Shown: positions 25,521 to 33,660 of the stretch, one piece after another
Numbering within the stretch: position 1 is the stretch's first letter
Layout: every line of letters begins with the position of its first letter
DNA from: Allopontixanthobacter confluentis
GTDB lineage: Bacteria; Pseudomonadota; Alphaproteobacteria; Sphingomonadales; Sphingomonadaceae
DNA: 64,000 bases
Reading direction: 5' to 3'
NCBI RefSeq assembly: GCF_009827615.1
Contig: NZ_WTYU01000001.1
Span: 579,001 to 643,000, forward strand
Made by a program: the position numbers and the translations under genes
Notes under the pieces: model-generated
Database searches by the model: none
What the model was told of the DNA's origin: nothing
Seen by the model: only the letters and a program-made list of their open reading frames with translations

Positions 25521-26096
25521 TCAGGCAATGGCGAAACCTGCCGCTTTCAGCAGCGCCCGTGTTTCAAACAAAGGCAGGCCGACAACGCCTGAATGGCTGC
25601 CCTGAATCCACTGGATCAGCCCTTCGGCAGCGCCTTGTATGGCATAACCGCCCGCTTTGCCGTCCCATTCACCGCTGGCGAGATAGGACCGGATTTCCTC
25701 GTCCGACAGAACCTTGAATTTGACCACGGTTTCGGAAAGGCGCTGGCGCATGGTGCCATCAGGCGCGCGCAGCGCAATGGCGGACAGGACGCGGTGCCGC
25801 CTGCCGGACAGAAGTTCGAGGCATTTTCGTGCGGTGGCTTCGTCTTCGGCCTTGGGCAGAATACGGCGGCCAACGGCCACCACTGTGTCACCTGCCAACA
25901 CACAGGCTGTGTCAGAGGCAGCGGCAGCAGCTTTTTCGGCTGCCATGCGCTGCGCATAATCGCGCGGCAATTCTGTCTTATGGGGTGTTTCGTCAATATC
26001 TGCCGGAACAATCCGTGCAGGTTCAACCCCCAGCCGCGCAATCAGTTCGCGCCGCCGTGGGCTGGCCGATGCCAGATGGAGAACAGGTCCAGTCAC
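25521..26096 (-). CDS. maf: Maf-family nucleoside triphosphate pyrophosphatase
   Basis: A 191-residue house-cleaning pyrophosphatase acting on non-canonical or pyrimidine NTPs. The N-terminal phosphate loop is LASASPRRRELIARLG, followed by VLAGDTVVAVGRRILPKA and GRRHRVLSA. GYAIQGAAEGLIQWIQGS near the end is typical of the Maf fold. It lies between infA and the RNase gene on the same strand, a common arrangement in alphaproteobacteria. Confidence 0.93.
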   Translation of the reverse strand: MTGPVLHLASASPRRRELIARLGVEPARIVPADIDETPHKTELPRDYAQRMAAEKAAAAASDTACVLAGDTVVAVGRRILPKAEDEATARKCLELLSGRRHRVLSAIALRAPDGTMRQRLSETVVKFKVLSDEEIRSYLASGEWDGKAGGYAIQGAAEGLIQWIQGSHSGVVGLPLFETRALLKAAGFAIA

Positions 26097-26122
26097 ACCC
26101 TGTATCCGGTGCGCAAAACCGC

Positions 26123-26368
26123 TTATTGCGGGCCCGGGCCGCCCCGGCCAGGCATGAAGCGATAGGTAATGCGCGCCTTGGTCAGATCATAAGGCGTCAG
26201 TTCGCACAACACTTCGTCACCCACCAGCACGCGAATGCGGTTCTTGCGCATTTTGCCGGCGGTATGGCCAAGAACTTCATGACCATTTTCGAGCTCCACC
26301 CGGAACATCGCGTTAGGCAGCAGTTCGACTACCTTGCCGCGCATTTCGAGGAGTTCTTCTTTAGCCAT
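26123..26368 (-). CDS. infA: Translation initiation factor IF-1
   Basis: IF-1 is an OB-fold factor that sits in the ribosomal A site. The body ([60 protein letters not shown]) is complete. At 81 residues it is longer than the usual 72 because of a glycine/proline tail ([11 protein letters not shown]). The start is ATG at 26368, as in all IF-1 proteins; an upstream extension in frame does not match. It begins the infA-maf-RNase-yacG run. Confidence 0.96.
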   Translation of the reverse strand: MAKEELLEMRGKVVELLPNAMFRVELENGHEVLGHTAGKMRKNRIRVLVGDEVLCELTPYDLTKARITYRFMPGRGGPGPQ

Positions 26369-26571
26369 AAGTGTTCGATTTCCATTATCTTGGGTAAACT
26401 GTTGTGCGCCCATACAGGCGGCTTCACCAAAAGGGAAGCCTGACGCGCAGCGGCTCGATTGGGCAATATTAAACTGCCTTGCGTCCGTTCATCGCCGTGA
26501 CACGTATCTGACACATATTGTTACGATATGGCGGATTGCAATCTGCCCCATTTCCGAGGATTGGCCGCCGC

Positions 26572-29094
26572 ATGATATTGCACCCCTTGATGAATTCCTG
26601 TGCCGTGCTGGCTTTGCTGGCATCGTCCCCACTGCTTGCGCAGGATGGCACGGAGTATGAGCCGCAGCCTGACGAAGTGCTGGAAGAACCCATGCTCGAA
26701 GGCTCCATTCTGGGAGAAATCGTGGTCACTGGCGACCGGCTTCGTTCACAGGTGGATTCCTCGCAAGCGCCGATTCTGGAACTGAACGAAGCGGACATTG
26801 CGGCCTATGGCGTAAGTTCCATTGCGGATCTGGTCGCGGCACTGGAACCGTCCACAGGCACGTCCCGCGGGCGCGGCGGCGGGGGGCAGCCGGTATTTCT
26901 GGTCAACGGCATCCGTGTCGGCAGTTTCCGCGAATTCCGGAATTATCCGCCCGAAGCCATCCGCAAGACTGAAATCCTGCCCGAAGAAGTCGCCCAGCGT
27001 TACGGCTTTGCGCCCGATCGGCGCGTGATCAATTTCATCCTCAAGGACAATTATTCCGCGCTGACTGCGGAAGTGGAATATGAGCAGCCGCAAAGTGGGG
27101 GCTATTCGCGCAACGAGCAGGAAGTGACGCTGCTCAAGATTACCGGCGGCGGGCGGCTGAACCTTGATCTGAAGGCATCCGACACCTCGTTGCTGACAGA
27201 GGCCGAGCGTAACGTAATCCAGACACCATCCAGCATCCCTGATGTCACTGGCGACCCAGACCCGGCGCGGTTCCGCAGCCTGGTGGCAGATACAGCGGAA
27301 GTTGAAGGGTCGGCCAGTTTTGCCAAGGCTTTGGGGAATAGCGGCGCATCGATGAGCGCCAATGCAACGCTTGGCCGCACGCACAGCCGCAGCCTTTCCG
27401 GGCTGAATACAGTGCTGCTGACTGACCCTGCCGGCACCAGCGTCCTGCGGACCTTTGGCGCGGATGATCCGCTGGAACGGCGCAGCACAACAGACAGCGC
27501 TGCGGTTTCAGGCAGTTACAACCAGCCGCTTGGCGCCTTCCAGCTTACCGCGACTGCCGATGCCAGCCTGAATGACAGCATCACCGAAATTGAACGGCGC
27601 GCCGATACCAGCGGGCTCGTGGCAGCGGCAGCAGCGGGCAATCTTGCCATTGGCGGGGCGTTGCCGGGCCTTGGCGATGCCGGGTTCGACACTGCCGATA
27701 CCAAAGTGCTGGGCGCCAGCAGCAAGCTGACTGTGCGGGGCACGCCGCTGTTCCTGCCCGGCGGCGAACTGGGCACCACTTTCGATCTGGGGTATGACTG
27801 GAACCGGATTGAAAGCGAAGATACGCGCAACACGCTGGCCACGCAGCTGACGCGTGGCAATCTGAACGGCGGGATCAATCTTGCCATCCCCATTGCCAGC
27901 AGGCGCGAAGGGTTTCTGGATGGCGCCGGTGATATCAGCATCAACCTGTCGGCAGGGTTTGAAAATCTCTCCGATTTCGGCACGCTGTATGACTGGAGCG
28001 CAAGCCTGATCTGGTCGCCGTTTGAAAATCTCGATCTCAGCGCGACCTATGTAAACCGTGAAAGCGCGCCATCGCTGTCGCAACTCGGCAGTCCGCAAAT
28101 CACCACCTTCAATGTGCCTACTTTCGATTTCCGCACGGGGGAAACCGTGCTCGCCGCGATCACGTCGGGCGGCAATCCGTTTCTGCTGGCCGAAACCCAG
28201 TCGGACTGGAAATTTTCCGCCAACTGGAAAGTGCCGTTCATTGAAAATGCCACCGCTCAGGTCGATTATATCCGCAACCGCTCGGACGATGTTTCGTCCA
28301 GCTTTCCGCTTCTCACCAGCGACGTGGAAGCCGCTTTTGCTGACCGGGTAACGCGCGATGCCAGCGGGCAATTGGTGGCGATCGACCGCAGGCCGGTCAG
28401 TTTCGATTCAACGGCAGTGGACAGGCTGGCGTTCGGACTGTCGCTGCGTGGGTCATTCGGCAAAGCCAAGGTGCAGGAACGACCAGCAGGCGGCGAGGGC
28501 GCTGCGGGGCGCGGCAGTGGAAATGGCGGGGATCGGGCTGGCAGACCGGGGGCAGGCGGGCCTCGGACTGGCGGGGGCCGGCGCGGGGGACCGGGCGGGT
28601 TTGGCGGCGATGACGGGCGTGGGCGATTTTTCATCAACATCAACCATACGCTTGAACTCAGCAATGAAGTGCTGATTGCACCGGGCGGCCCATTGCTCGA
28701 TCTGCTAGACGGGGCTTCGCTGACATCCAGCGGTACGCCGCGCAACGCAACCAGGCTGGAAGGCGGGATGTTCCGCAATGGCTGGGGCATCCGGGCATCG
28801 GGCAGCTATGTCGGTCCAACCCGCATCGACGGCAGCGGCCTGCCGGGCAGCACTGACCTGTTCTTTAACGATCTGGCCCGGCTGGACCTGCGCCTGTTTG
28901 CCGATCTGGGTGAAATCATGAACAAGAAAGACGGCTATCTTAAAGGCCTGCGCGTGTCGCTGGTGGCGGATAATGTCTTTGGCGGCATCCAGCGTGTCAC
29001 GGATCAGGATGGCAATGTTCCCCTCAGTTACCAGCCCGCGCTGGTTGATCCCAAGTGGCGCTATCTCGGCATCGATATTCGCAAACTGTTCTGA
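26572..29094 (+). CDS. TonB-dependent receptor-like outer membrane protein with Gly/Arg-rich insert
   Basis: An 840-residue exported protein with a signal peptide (LALLASSPLLAQ) and a plug-like region (GEIVVTGDRL, QPVFLVNGIRVGSFREF, PEEVAQRYGFAPDRRVINFIL), followed by barrel-like alternating sequence to a final GIDIRKLF. The usual LRGP signature is not seen, so the plug is divergent and it may not be a normal TonB transporter. At about residues 637-683 there is a run rich in Gly, Arg and Pro, probably a surface loop. The start ATG at 26572 has GAGGA about 11 bases before it. It is divergent from infA. Substrate unknown. Confidence 0.85.
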   Translation: MILHPLMNSCAVLALLASSPLLAQDGTEYEPQPDEVLEEPMLEGSILGEIVVTGDRLRSQVDSSQAPILELNEADIAAYGVSSIADLVAALEPSTGTSRGRGGGGQPVFLVNGIRVGSFREFRNYPPEAIRKTEILPEEVAQRYGFAPDRRVINFILKDNYSALTAEVEYEQPQSGGYSRNEQEVTLLKITGGGRLNLDLKASDTSLLTEAERNVIQTPSSIPDVTGDPDPARFRSLVADTAEVEGSASFAKALGNSGASMSANATLGRTHSRSLSGLNTVLLTDPAGTSVLRTFGADDPLERRSTTDSAAVSGSYNQPLGAFQLTATADASLNDSITEIERRADTSGLVAAAAAGNLAIGGALPGLGDAGFDTADTKVLGASSKLTVRGTPLFLPGGELGTTFDLGYDWNRIESEDTRNTLATQLTRGNLNGGINLAIPIASRREGFLDGAGDISINLSAGFENLSDFGTLYDWSASLIWSPFENLDLSATYVNRESAPSLSQLGSPQITTFNVPTFDFRTGETVLAAITSGGNPFLLAETQSDWKFSANWKVPFIENATAQVDYIRNRSDDVSSSFPLLTSDVEAAFADRVTRDASGQLVAIDRRPVSFDSTAVDRLAFGLSLRGSFGKAKVQERPAGGEGAAGRGSGNGGDRAGRPGAGGPRTGGGRRGGPGGFGGDDGRGRFFININHTLELSNEVLIAPGGPLLDLLDGASLTSSGTPRNATRLEGGMFRNGWGIRASGSYVGPTRIDGSGLPGSTDLFFNDLARLDLRLFADLGEIMNKKDGYLKGLRVSLVADNVFGGIQRVTDQDGNVPLSYQPALVDPKWRYLGIDIRKLF

Positions 29095-29258
29095 CGCGGA
29101 GATGGACGGGGCGTTGCAGCGCCGCATGGTAATGGATGTATCATAGGGGCCGGAATTTCGCGCAGCGGCTCCGCATTTTACGCCAACTTCGCTTCGTCCG
29201 CAGATTTTGACATCTGTGCAATTTCAAAATCCTGCATCAGCGCCTATCTAACCTGGTG

Positions 29259-31199
29259 ATGGCCAAAACCCCTGCAGGAACCCCCTCGACCCCGACCGGG
29301 GCGGAGCGCTTCAATGAAGATCGCGCCAGCTACACCGTGCGCGGCACAGGCCAGCCGGATATAGAGGCGGGCATCGCCGCCATCCGCCAGACCGTGCAAA
29401 CTTTGAAGCCCAGCCCCGGTGTCTACCGGATGCTGGATGCACGGGGCGATGTGCTCTACGTGGGCAAGGCCCGCGCATTGAAAAACCGCGTGGCCAATTA
29501 TACACAGGTTGCCAATCTGACCAACCGGCTGCAGCGCATGGTCAGCCAGACCAGGGCGATGGAAATCATCACCACCAATAGCGAGGCCGAGGCGCTGCTG
29601 CTGGAAGCGCAGCTGATCAAACGGTTCCGCCCACCATACAATGTGCTGCTGCGCGATGATAAAAGTTTCCCCTTCATTCTGCTGCGGATGGACCATGATT
29701 TTCCCCGCATCATGAAACATCGCGGTGCGCGCCGCGCCAAGGGCAATTATTACGGCCCCTTCGCCAGCGCAGGCAGCGTCAACACCACCATCAACGCGCT
29801 GCAGAAACTGTTCCTGCTCAGATCCTGCACGGACAGTTTTTTCAGGCGGCGCGACCGGCCGTGCCTGCTGTATCAGATAAAGCGTTGTTCAGCGCCGTGT
29901 GTGGGCAGGATCAGCCCGGTTGGCTATCAGGAGCTGGTCACGCAGGCGAAGGATTTTCTGGGCGGTAAATCCTCTGCCGTGCAGAACGAAATTGAAAAAC
30001 AGATGGCCCAGGCGGCTGAAAAGCTGGATTTTGAATCCGCCGCCATGTTGCGTGACCGTTTGCGCGCCGCCACCTTTATCCAGGGCAGCCAGGCCATCAA
30101 CGCCAGCGGTGTGGGTGATGCAGACGTGTTTGCGCTGGCAGCCAAGGGCGGGCAGGTCGGTATCCAGGCGTTTTTCATCCGCGGCGGGCAGAACTGGGGC
30201 CACCGCGCCTTTTTCCCCAGCCACACGCAGGATGTGGAAGAAGCGCAGGTGCTGGCCGATGTGCTGGCCCAGTTCTACGAAGAAGTGCCGCCGCCGCGCA
30301 CGATCCTGGTGGACCGGCTGCTGCCCGAACAGCATATTGTCGAAGAAGCCTTTGCCGAAATCGCTGGTCACCGGGTGGAAATTTCAATCCCCCAGCGGGG
30401 GGATCGCCGCCGCCTGATGGAACAGGCGCAGCGCAATGCCACAGAGGCATTGGACCGCAGGCTGGCTGAAAGCGGCACCAAGGCAAAGATCATGCGCGAA
30501 ATGGCCGAATTCCTCGAACTGGCTGAAATTCCGCAACGGATCGAAGTGTATGACAACAGCCATATCCAGGGGTCAAAAGCAGTCGGCGGCATGGTGGTGG
30601 CAGGGCCGGAAGGTTTCTTGAAAAACCAGTATCGCAAGTTCAACATCAAGGAAGCGCAGACCAACGACGATTTCGGGATGATGCGCGAAGTGATGCACCG
30701 GCGTTTCAGCCGCGCCATGAAGGAAGACCCGGACCGTGAAGGCGGCTTGTGGCCTGATCTGGTGCTGATCGATGGCGGCAAGGGGCAGATGAGCAGCGTG
30801 CGCGACACGCTGGAAGAACTGGGCATCGAGGATGTGCCGCTGATCGCCATTTCCAAGGGGCCGGACCGCAATGCGGGGCGCGAAACCTTTCATTTTCCCG
30901 ATGGACGGGAAAAATCGCTGCCGACCAATTCGCAAGTGCTGTTCTATCTCCAGCGGTTGCGGGACGAGGTCCACCGCTATGCCATTGGCGCGCACCGGGC
31001 CAAGCGCAGCCGCGCCATCAGCGCATCGCCGCTGGATGAAATTCCCGGCATCGGCCCCGCGCGCAAACGCGCGCTGCTGCTGCATTTCGGCACAGCGGGC
31101 AAAGTGCGCGCCGCATCGCTGGAAGATTTGCAAAGGGCGCCCGGCGTCAGCGAAGCGGTGGCCCGCACCATTTACGATTATTACCACGCCAGCGGATGA
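29259..31199 (+). CDS. uvrC: Excinuclease ABC subunit C (UvrC)
   Basis: The dual-incision nuclease of nucleotide excision repair. The 646-residue protein has a GIY-YIG domain (GVYRMLDARGDVLYVGKARALKNR), a UVR domain (EKQMAQAAEKLDFESAAMLR), the RNase H-like C-terminal nuclease (EVYDNSHIQGS, VLIDGGKGQM) and terminal HhH motifs (IPGIGPARKRALL). The N-terminal extension before the GIY domain is about 45 residues longer than in E. coli. The ATG at 29259 was chosen over a GTG three bases earlier. Its stop overlaps the next gene (ATGA). Confidence 0.97.
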   Translation: MAKTPAGTPSTPTGAERFNEDRASYTVRGTGQPDIEAGIAAIRQTVQTLKPSPGVYRMLDARGDVLYVGKARALKNRVANYTQVANLTNRLQRMVSQTRAMEIITTNSEAEALLLEAQLIKRFRPPYNVLLRDDKSFPFILLRMDHDFPRIMKHRGARRAKGNYYGPFASAGSVNTTINALQKLFLLRSCTDSFFRRRDRPCLLYQIKRCSAPCVGRISPVGYQELVTQAKDFLGGKSSAVQNEIEKQMAQAAEKLDFESAAMLRDRLRAATFIQGSQAINASGVGDADVFALAAKGGQVGIQAFFIRGGQNWGHRAFFPSHTQDVEEAQVLADVLAQFYEEVPPPRTILVDRLLPEQHIVEEAFAEIAGHRVEISIPQRGDRRRLMEQAQRNATEALDRRLAESGTKAKIMREMAEFLELAEIPQRIEVYDNSHIQGSKAVGGMVVAGPEGFLKNQYRKFNIKEAQTNDDFGMMREVMHRRFSRAMKEDPDREGGLWPDLVLIDGGKGQMSSVRDTLEELGIEDVPLIAISKGPDRNAGRETFHFPDGREKSLPTNSQVLFYLQRLRDEVHRYAIGAHRAKRSRAISASPLDEIPGIGPARKRALLLHFGTAGKVRAASLEDLQRAPGVSEAVARTIYDYYHASG

Positions 31200-31564
31200 T
31201 GTTGGCCCGCATCAAGGGGGTTGCCCGGCGCATCAAGGCGGATCTGGCCGCATTATGGCTGGCATCGCGTGACGGGCGAACACCGGCAGCGGCAAAAATA
31301 TTTGCGGCCATTACCGTTGCCTATGCCTTGTCGCCGATTGACCTGATCCCGGATTTCATCCCGGTTCTGGGACTGCTGGATGATTTGCTGCTGGTGCCGG
31401 CAGGTATCTGGCTGGCCATTCGCCTGATCCCGCCTGAATTGATGGACCAGTTCCGGCGCGCGGCGCAATCCGCGCAGCCGGGGCCATCCGCATGGGGCGC
31501 CATCATGGTCGCAGCGGCATGGGCGCTTGTTGCAGCCGCAGTTGGCTGGCGCTTCTTCGCGTGA
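31196..31564 (+). CDS. DUF1232 (YkvA-like) membrane protein
   Basis: A 122-residue protein with the DUF1232 core KIFAAITVAYALSPIDLIPD and FIPVLGLLDDLLLVP, plus a C-terminal membrane helix (AWGAIMVAAAWALVAAAVGW). Its function is unknown, but the family is conserved in proteobacteria. It is coupled to uvrC by a 4-base overlap. The stop lies 13 bases before an FNR-type box that probably belongs to the downstream stress protein. Confidence 0.88.
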   Translation: MMLARIKGVARRIKADLAALWLASRDGRTPAAAKIFAAITVAYALSPIDLIPDFIPVLGLLDDLLLVPAGIWLAIRLIPPELMDQFRRAAQSAQPGPSAWGAIMVAAAWALVAAAVGWRFFA

Positions 31565-31577
31565 TTTTTCCGCCAGT

Positions 31578-31591
31578 TTGATGTAGATCAA
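31578..31591. promoter_or_regulatory. FNR/FixK-type operator upstream of universal stress gene
   Basis: The sequence TTGATGTAGATCAA is a perfect TTGAT-N4-ATCAA palindrome, the classic site for FNR/FnrL/FixK regulators. It lies about 93 bases upstream of the universal stress protein start, in the 119-base intergenic region. Regulation under low oxygen is inferred from the site alone. Confidence 0.75.
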
Positions 31592-31683
31592 AGCGGGGGC
31601 CCTAGCGGGCCGATAGGGTCGTATCATTCCAGGAACAGCTTCACCGGCAAAGGGCCGGGCGGGGCGCCAACCGGAGAAGACCG

Positions 31684-32499
31684 ATGCGTTCTCTTTTGCT
31701 GCATATCTATCAGGATGACGGGCTGGAAGGCCGCCTTCAGGTGGCGCTGGACCTAGCCCGGCGCTTTGACGCGCACCTTACCTGCCTTCAGGCTGTAAAT
31801 TACGAAGTGGCCATGCCGGGCGATTTCTACGGTTCCGTTGTCATCGAAATGCTGCCCCATCTGCGCGAACAGGCGGCAAAATTGCGGGAAAAACTGGAGC
31901 AGCGCCTGAGCCATGAGGATGTGCGCTGGGACTGGATCGAGGAAACCGGCCTGATGGACACGCGCCTGCTGGCCCATGCAGCGCTGAATGATCTGGTAAT
32001 ATTGGGCGCTGATGCGCCGGGGCGGCGCGAAGGCAGCCCGTCTTATCTGGTGGGCGCGCTGTCCATCCATGGCCGCACCCCGATGATGGTGGTGCCCGAC
32101 CATATTACAAATCTGGATTGCGACCGGGAAGCCTTCGTGTGCTGGGATGGTTCGTCAGAGGCGTCCAACACCCTGCGCGCCGCGGTCCCCATGTTGAAGC
32201 TGTCGCGCCATGTCTGCCTGGCAACTGTTGCGGAACGCAAATCCTATGACGGGGCTGATTTGCCTGCCACACAGGGGGCTGAATATCTGTCACGGCACGG
32301 CATTGAATGCGAAATGATCGAACTGCCGTTTGAAAGCCGGTCCATTGGCGAAACGCTGCAATCAGCGGCGCTGGCCCGCAAATCCGGCTACATCGTGCTG
32401 GGCGCTTATGGCCGGCCACGCATGCTGGAAGGGGTTTTCGGCGGGGTTACGCGTACAATGCTGAGTGATCCGGAATTGCCGCTGCTGGTTGCCCATTGA
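31684..32499 (+). CDS. Universal stress protein, tandem UspA domains
   Basis: A 271-residue protein composed of two UspA-like halves. The second ends in GAYGRPRMLEGVFGGVTRTM, the nucleotide-binding loop pattern of the family, and PLLVAH. The first begins LLLHIYQDD and shows only part of that loop. GGAGAAG a few bases before the ATG is a good ribosome site. A perfect FNR-type palindrome in the promoter region suggests induction by oxygen limitation, a known control of usp genes in alphaproteobacteria and others. Confidence 0.9.
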   Translation: MRSLLLHIYQDDGLEGRLQVALDLARRFDAHLTCLQAVNYEVAMPGDFYGSVVIEMLPHLREQAAKLREKLEQRLSHEDVRWDWIEETGLMDTRLLAHAALNDLVILGADAPGRREGSPSYLVGALSIHGRTPMMVVPDHITNLDCDREAFVCWDGSSEASNTLRAAVPMLKLSRHVCLATVAERKSYDGADLPATQGAEYLSRHGIECEMIELPFESRSIGETLQSAALARKSGYIVLGAYGRPRMLEGVFGGVTRTMLSDPELPLLVAH

Positions 32500-32514
32500 T
32501 GGCAGCGTGACAAT

Positions 32515-33417
32515 TCATGCCTTATCTGTGCGGCGCTCGCGCATCATGCCTTCCTGCGCCACGCTGGCCACCAATGTGCCATCGCGCGAATAGATGCTGC
32601 CACGGTTGAACCCGCGTCCGCCGCCGCTCCACGGGCTGTCGGTGACGTAAAGCAGCCAGTCATCGGCGCGGGCAGGGGCGTGGAACCAGATGGTGTGGTC
32701 CAAACTCGCGCCGATCAGCTCGCCCCGCATCCAGCTGAGGCCATGGGGCAGGGCGCTGGTGCCAAGCAGCGTGTAATCGCTGGCATAGGCAATGATTGCC
32801 CGGTGCATATTCGCATCATCGGGCAGGGGTGCGGCGGTGCGGAACCAGCTGTGTGCCAGCGGCGCTCTGGGTTCGCTGTTCATCCAGTGCAGGCGGTCCA
32901 CCGTCCGGGTCTCGATGGGCCGCGGGCGAAGCATCAGGGCGCGCTGGGGTGCCGGCATATCGGGCATGGCATCGGCGAATTTCTGCCGCAGCACCATGTC
33001 CGGTGTGAGGTCTTCGGGCTGTGCCACATCGGGCATGACACAATCCTGATGGGCCAGCCCGTCTTCTGCCATCTGGAAACTGGCCGTCAGGTTCAGAATG
33101 GGCGTGCCTTCCTGCGCTGCGACCACGCGCCGGTTGGCAAAGCTGCGCCCGTCAAAATCGCGCGCGATGGTGTAATCAATCGCCGGGCCTTCACGTCCGC
33201 CGCGCAGAAAATAGGCGTGGAGCGAATGGGCCACCATCCCGTCAGGTGCGGCCAGTTGCGCAGATTGAAGGGCCTGCGCGATGACTTGCCCGCCGAAAAC
33301 CCGGCCAACGCCGCCAGTTTGCGGCTGGCCAATGTAATGATCGGCGCCATCCTCCTGCACGGTAAGCAGGCTTACAAGGTCGGCGACGAGGCGTTCAGGT
33401 GCGGGCGTTTCAGTCAT
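32515..33417 (-). CDS. tesB: Acyl-CoA thioesterase II (TesB-like)
   Basis: A 300-residue double-hotdog thioesterase that hydrolyses acyl-CoAs. Motifs: FGGQVIAQALQSA, HSLHAYFLRGG and FANRRVVAAQEG in the first half; ALPHGLSWMRGELIGASLDHTI-type segment (read here as SLDHTIWFH) and GFNRGSIYSRDG in the second. The catalytic Asp-Thr-Gln set was not traced residue by residue. The start is ATG 33417 (MTETPAPERLV); upstream in-frame codons are unlikely. It lies downstream of the hppA terminator and so should be transcribed separately. Confidence 0.94.
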   Translation of the reverse strand: MTETPAPERLVADLVSLLTVQEDGADHYIGQPQTGGVGRVFGGQVIAQALQSAQLAAPDGMVAHSLHAYFLRGGREGPAIDYTIARDFDGRSFANRRVVAAQEGTPILNLTASFQMAEDGLAHQDCVMPDVAQPEDLTPDMVLRQKFADAMPDMPAPQRALMLRPRPIETRTVDRLHWMNSEPRAPLAHSWFRTAAPLPDDANMHRAIIAYASDYTLLGTSALPHGLSWMRGELIGASLDHTIWFHAPARADDWLLYVTDSPWSGGGRGFNRGSIYSRDGTLVASVAQEGMMRERRTDKA

Positions 33418-33599
33418 TGCGCCGCTTTGCGGATACAATCGCCCGGCGTCAACGCAGGAGGGAAAACGTGCGGCTGCGGAGTGACGGCAACAAGATGCCT
33501 GCCGTGCCATAACGCCCGAAACCGCGCGGCAAATGGGGGCAGACAAGGCCGCACGGTTCCGCGTTAGACAAAGCCTGTGGACCAAGCCTGTTGCTGCAC

Positions 33600-33631
33600 A
33601 AAAAACCCCGCCCGGATCGCTCCGGGCGGGG
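33600..33631 (-). terminator. Rho-independent terminator for hppA
   Basis: Perfect 11-bp GC-rich stem (33606-33616 with 33621-33631), loop TCGC, and on the minus strand a run of six T (33605-33600). It lies 30 bases after the hppA stop. Confidence 0.92.
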
Positions 33632-33660
33632 TCCATGACCGAGGGCCGGTTTGGATTGCG

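Noticed and set aside
29095-29258. Gap before uvrC checked for a small gene or terminator
   Set aside because: Only a weak GGCG/CGCC hairpin and no coding-like frame were seen.
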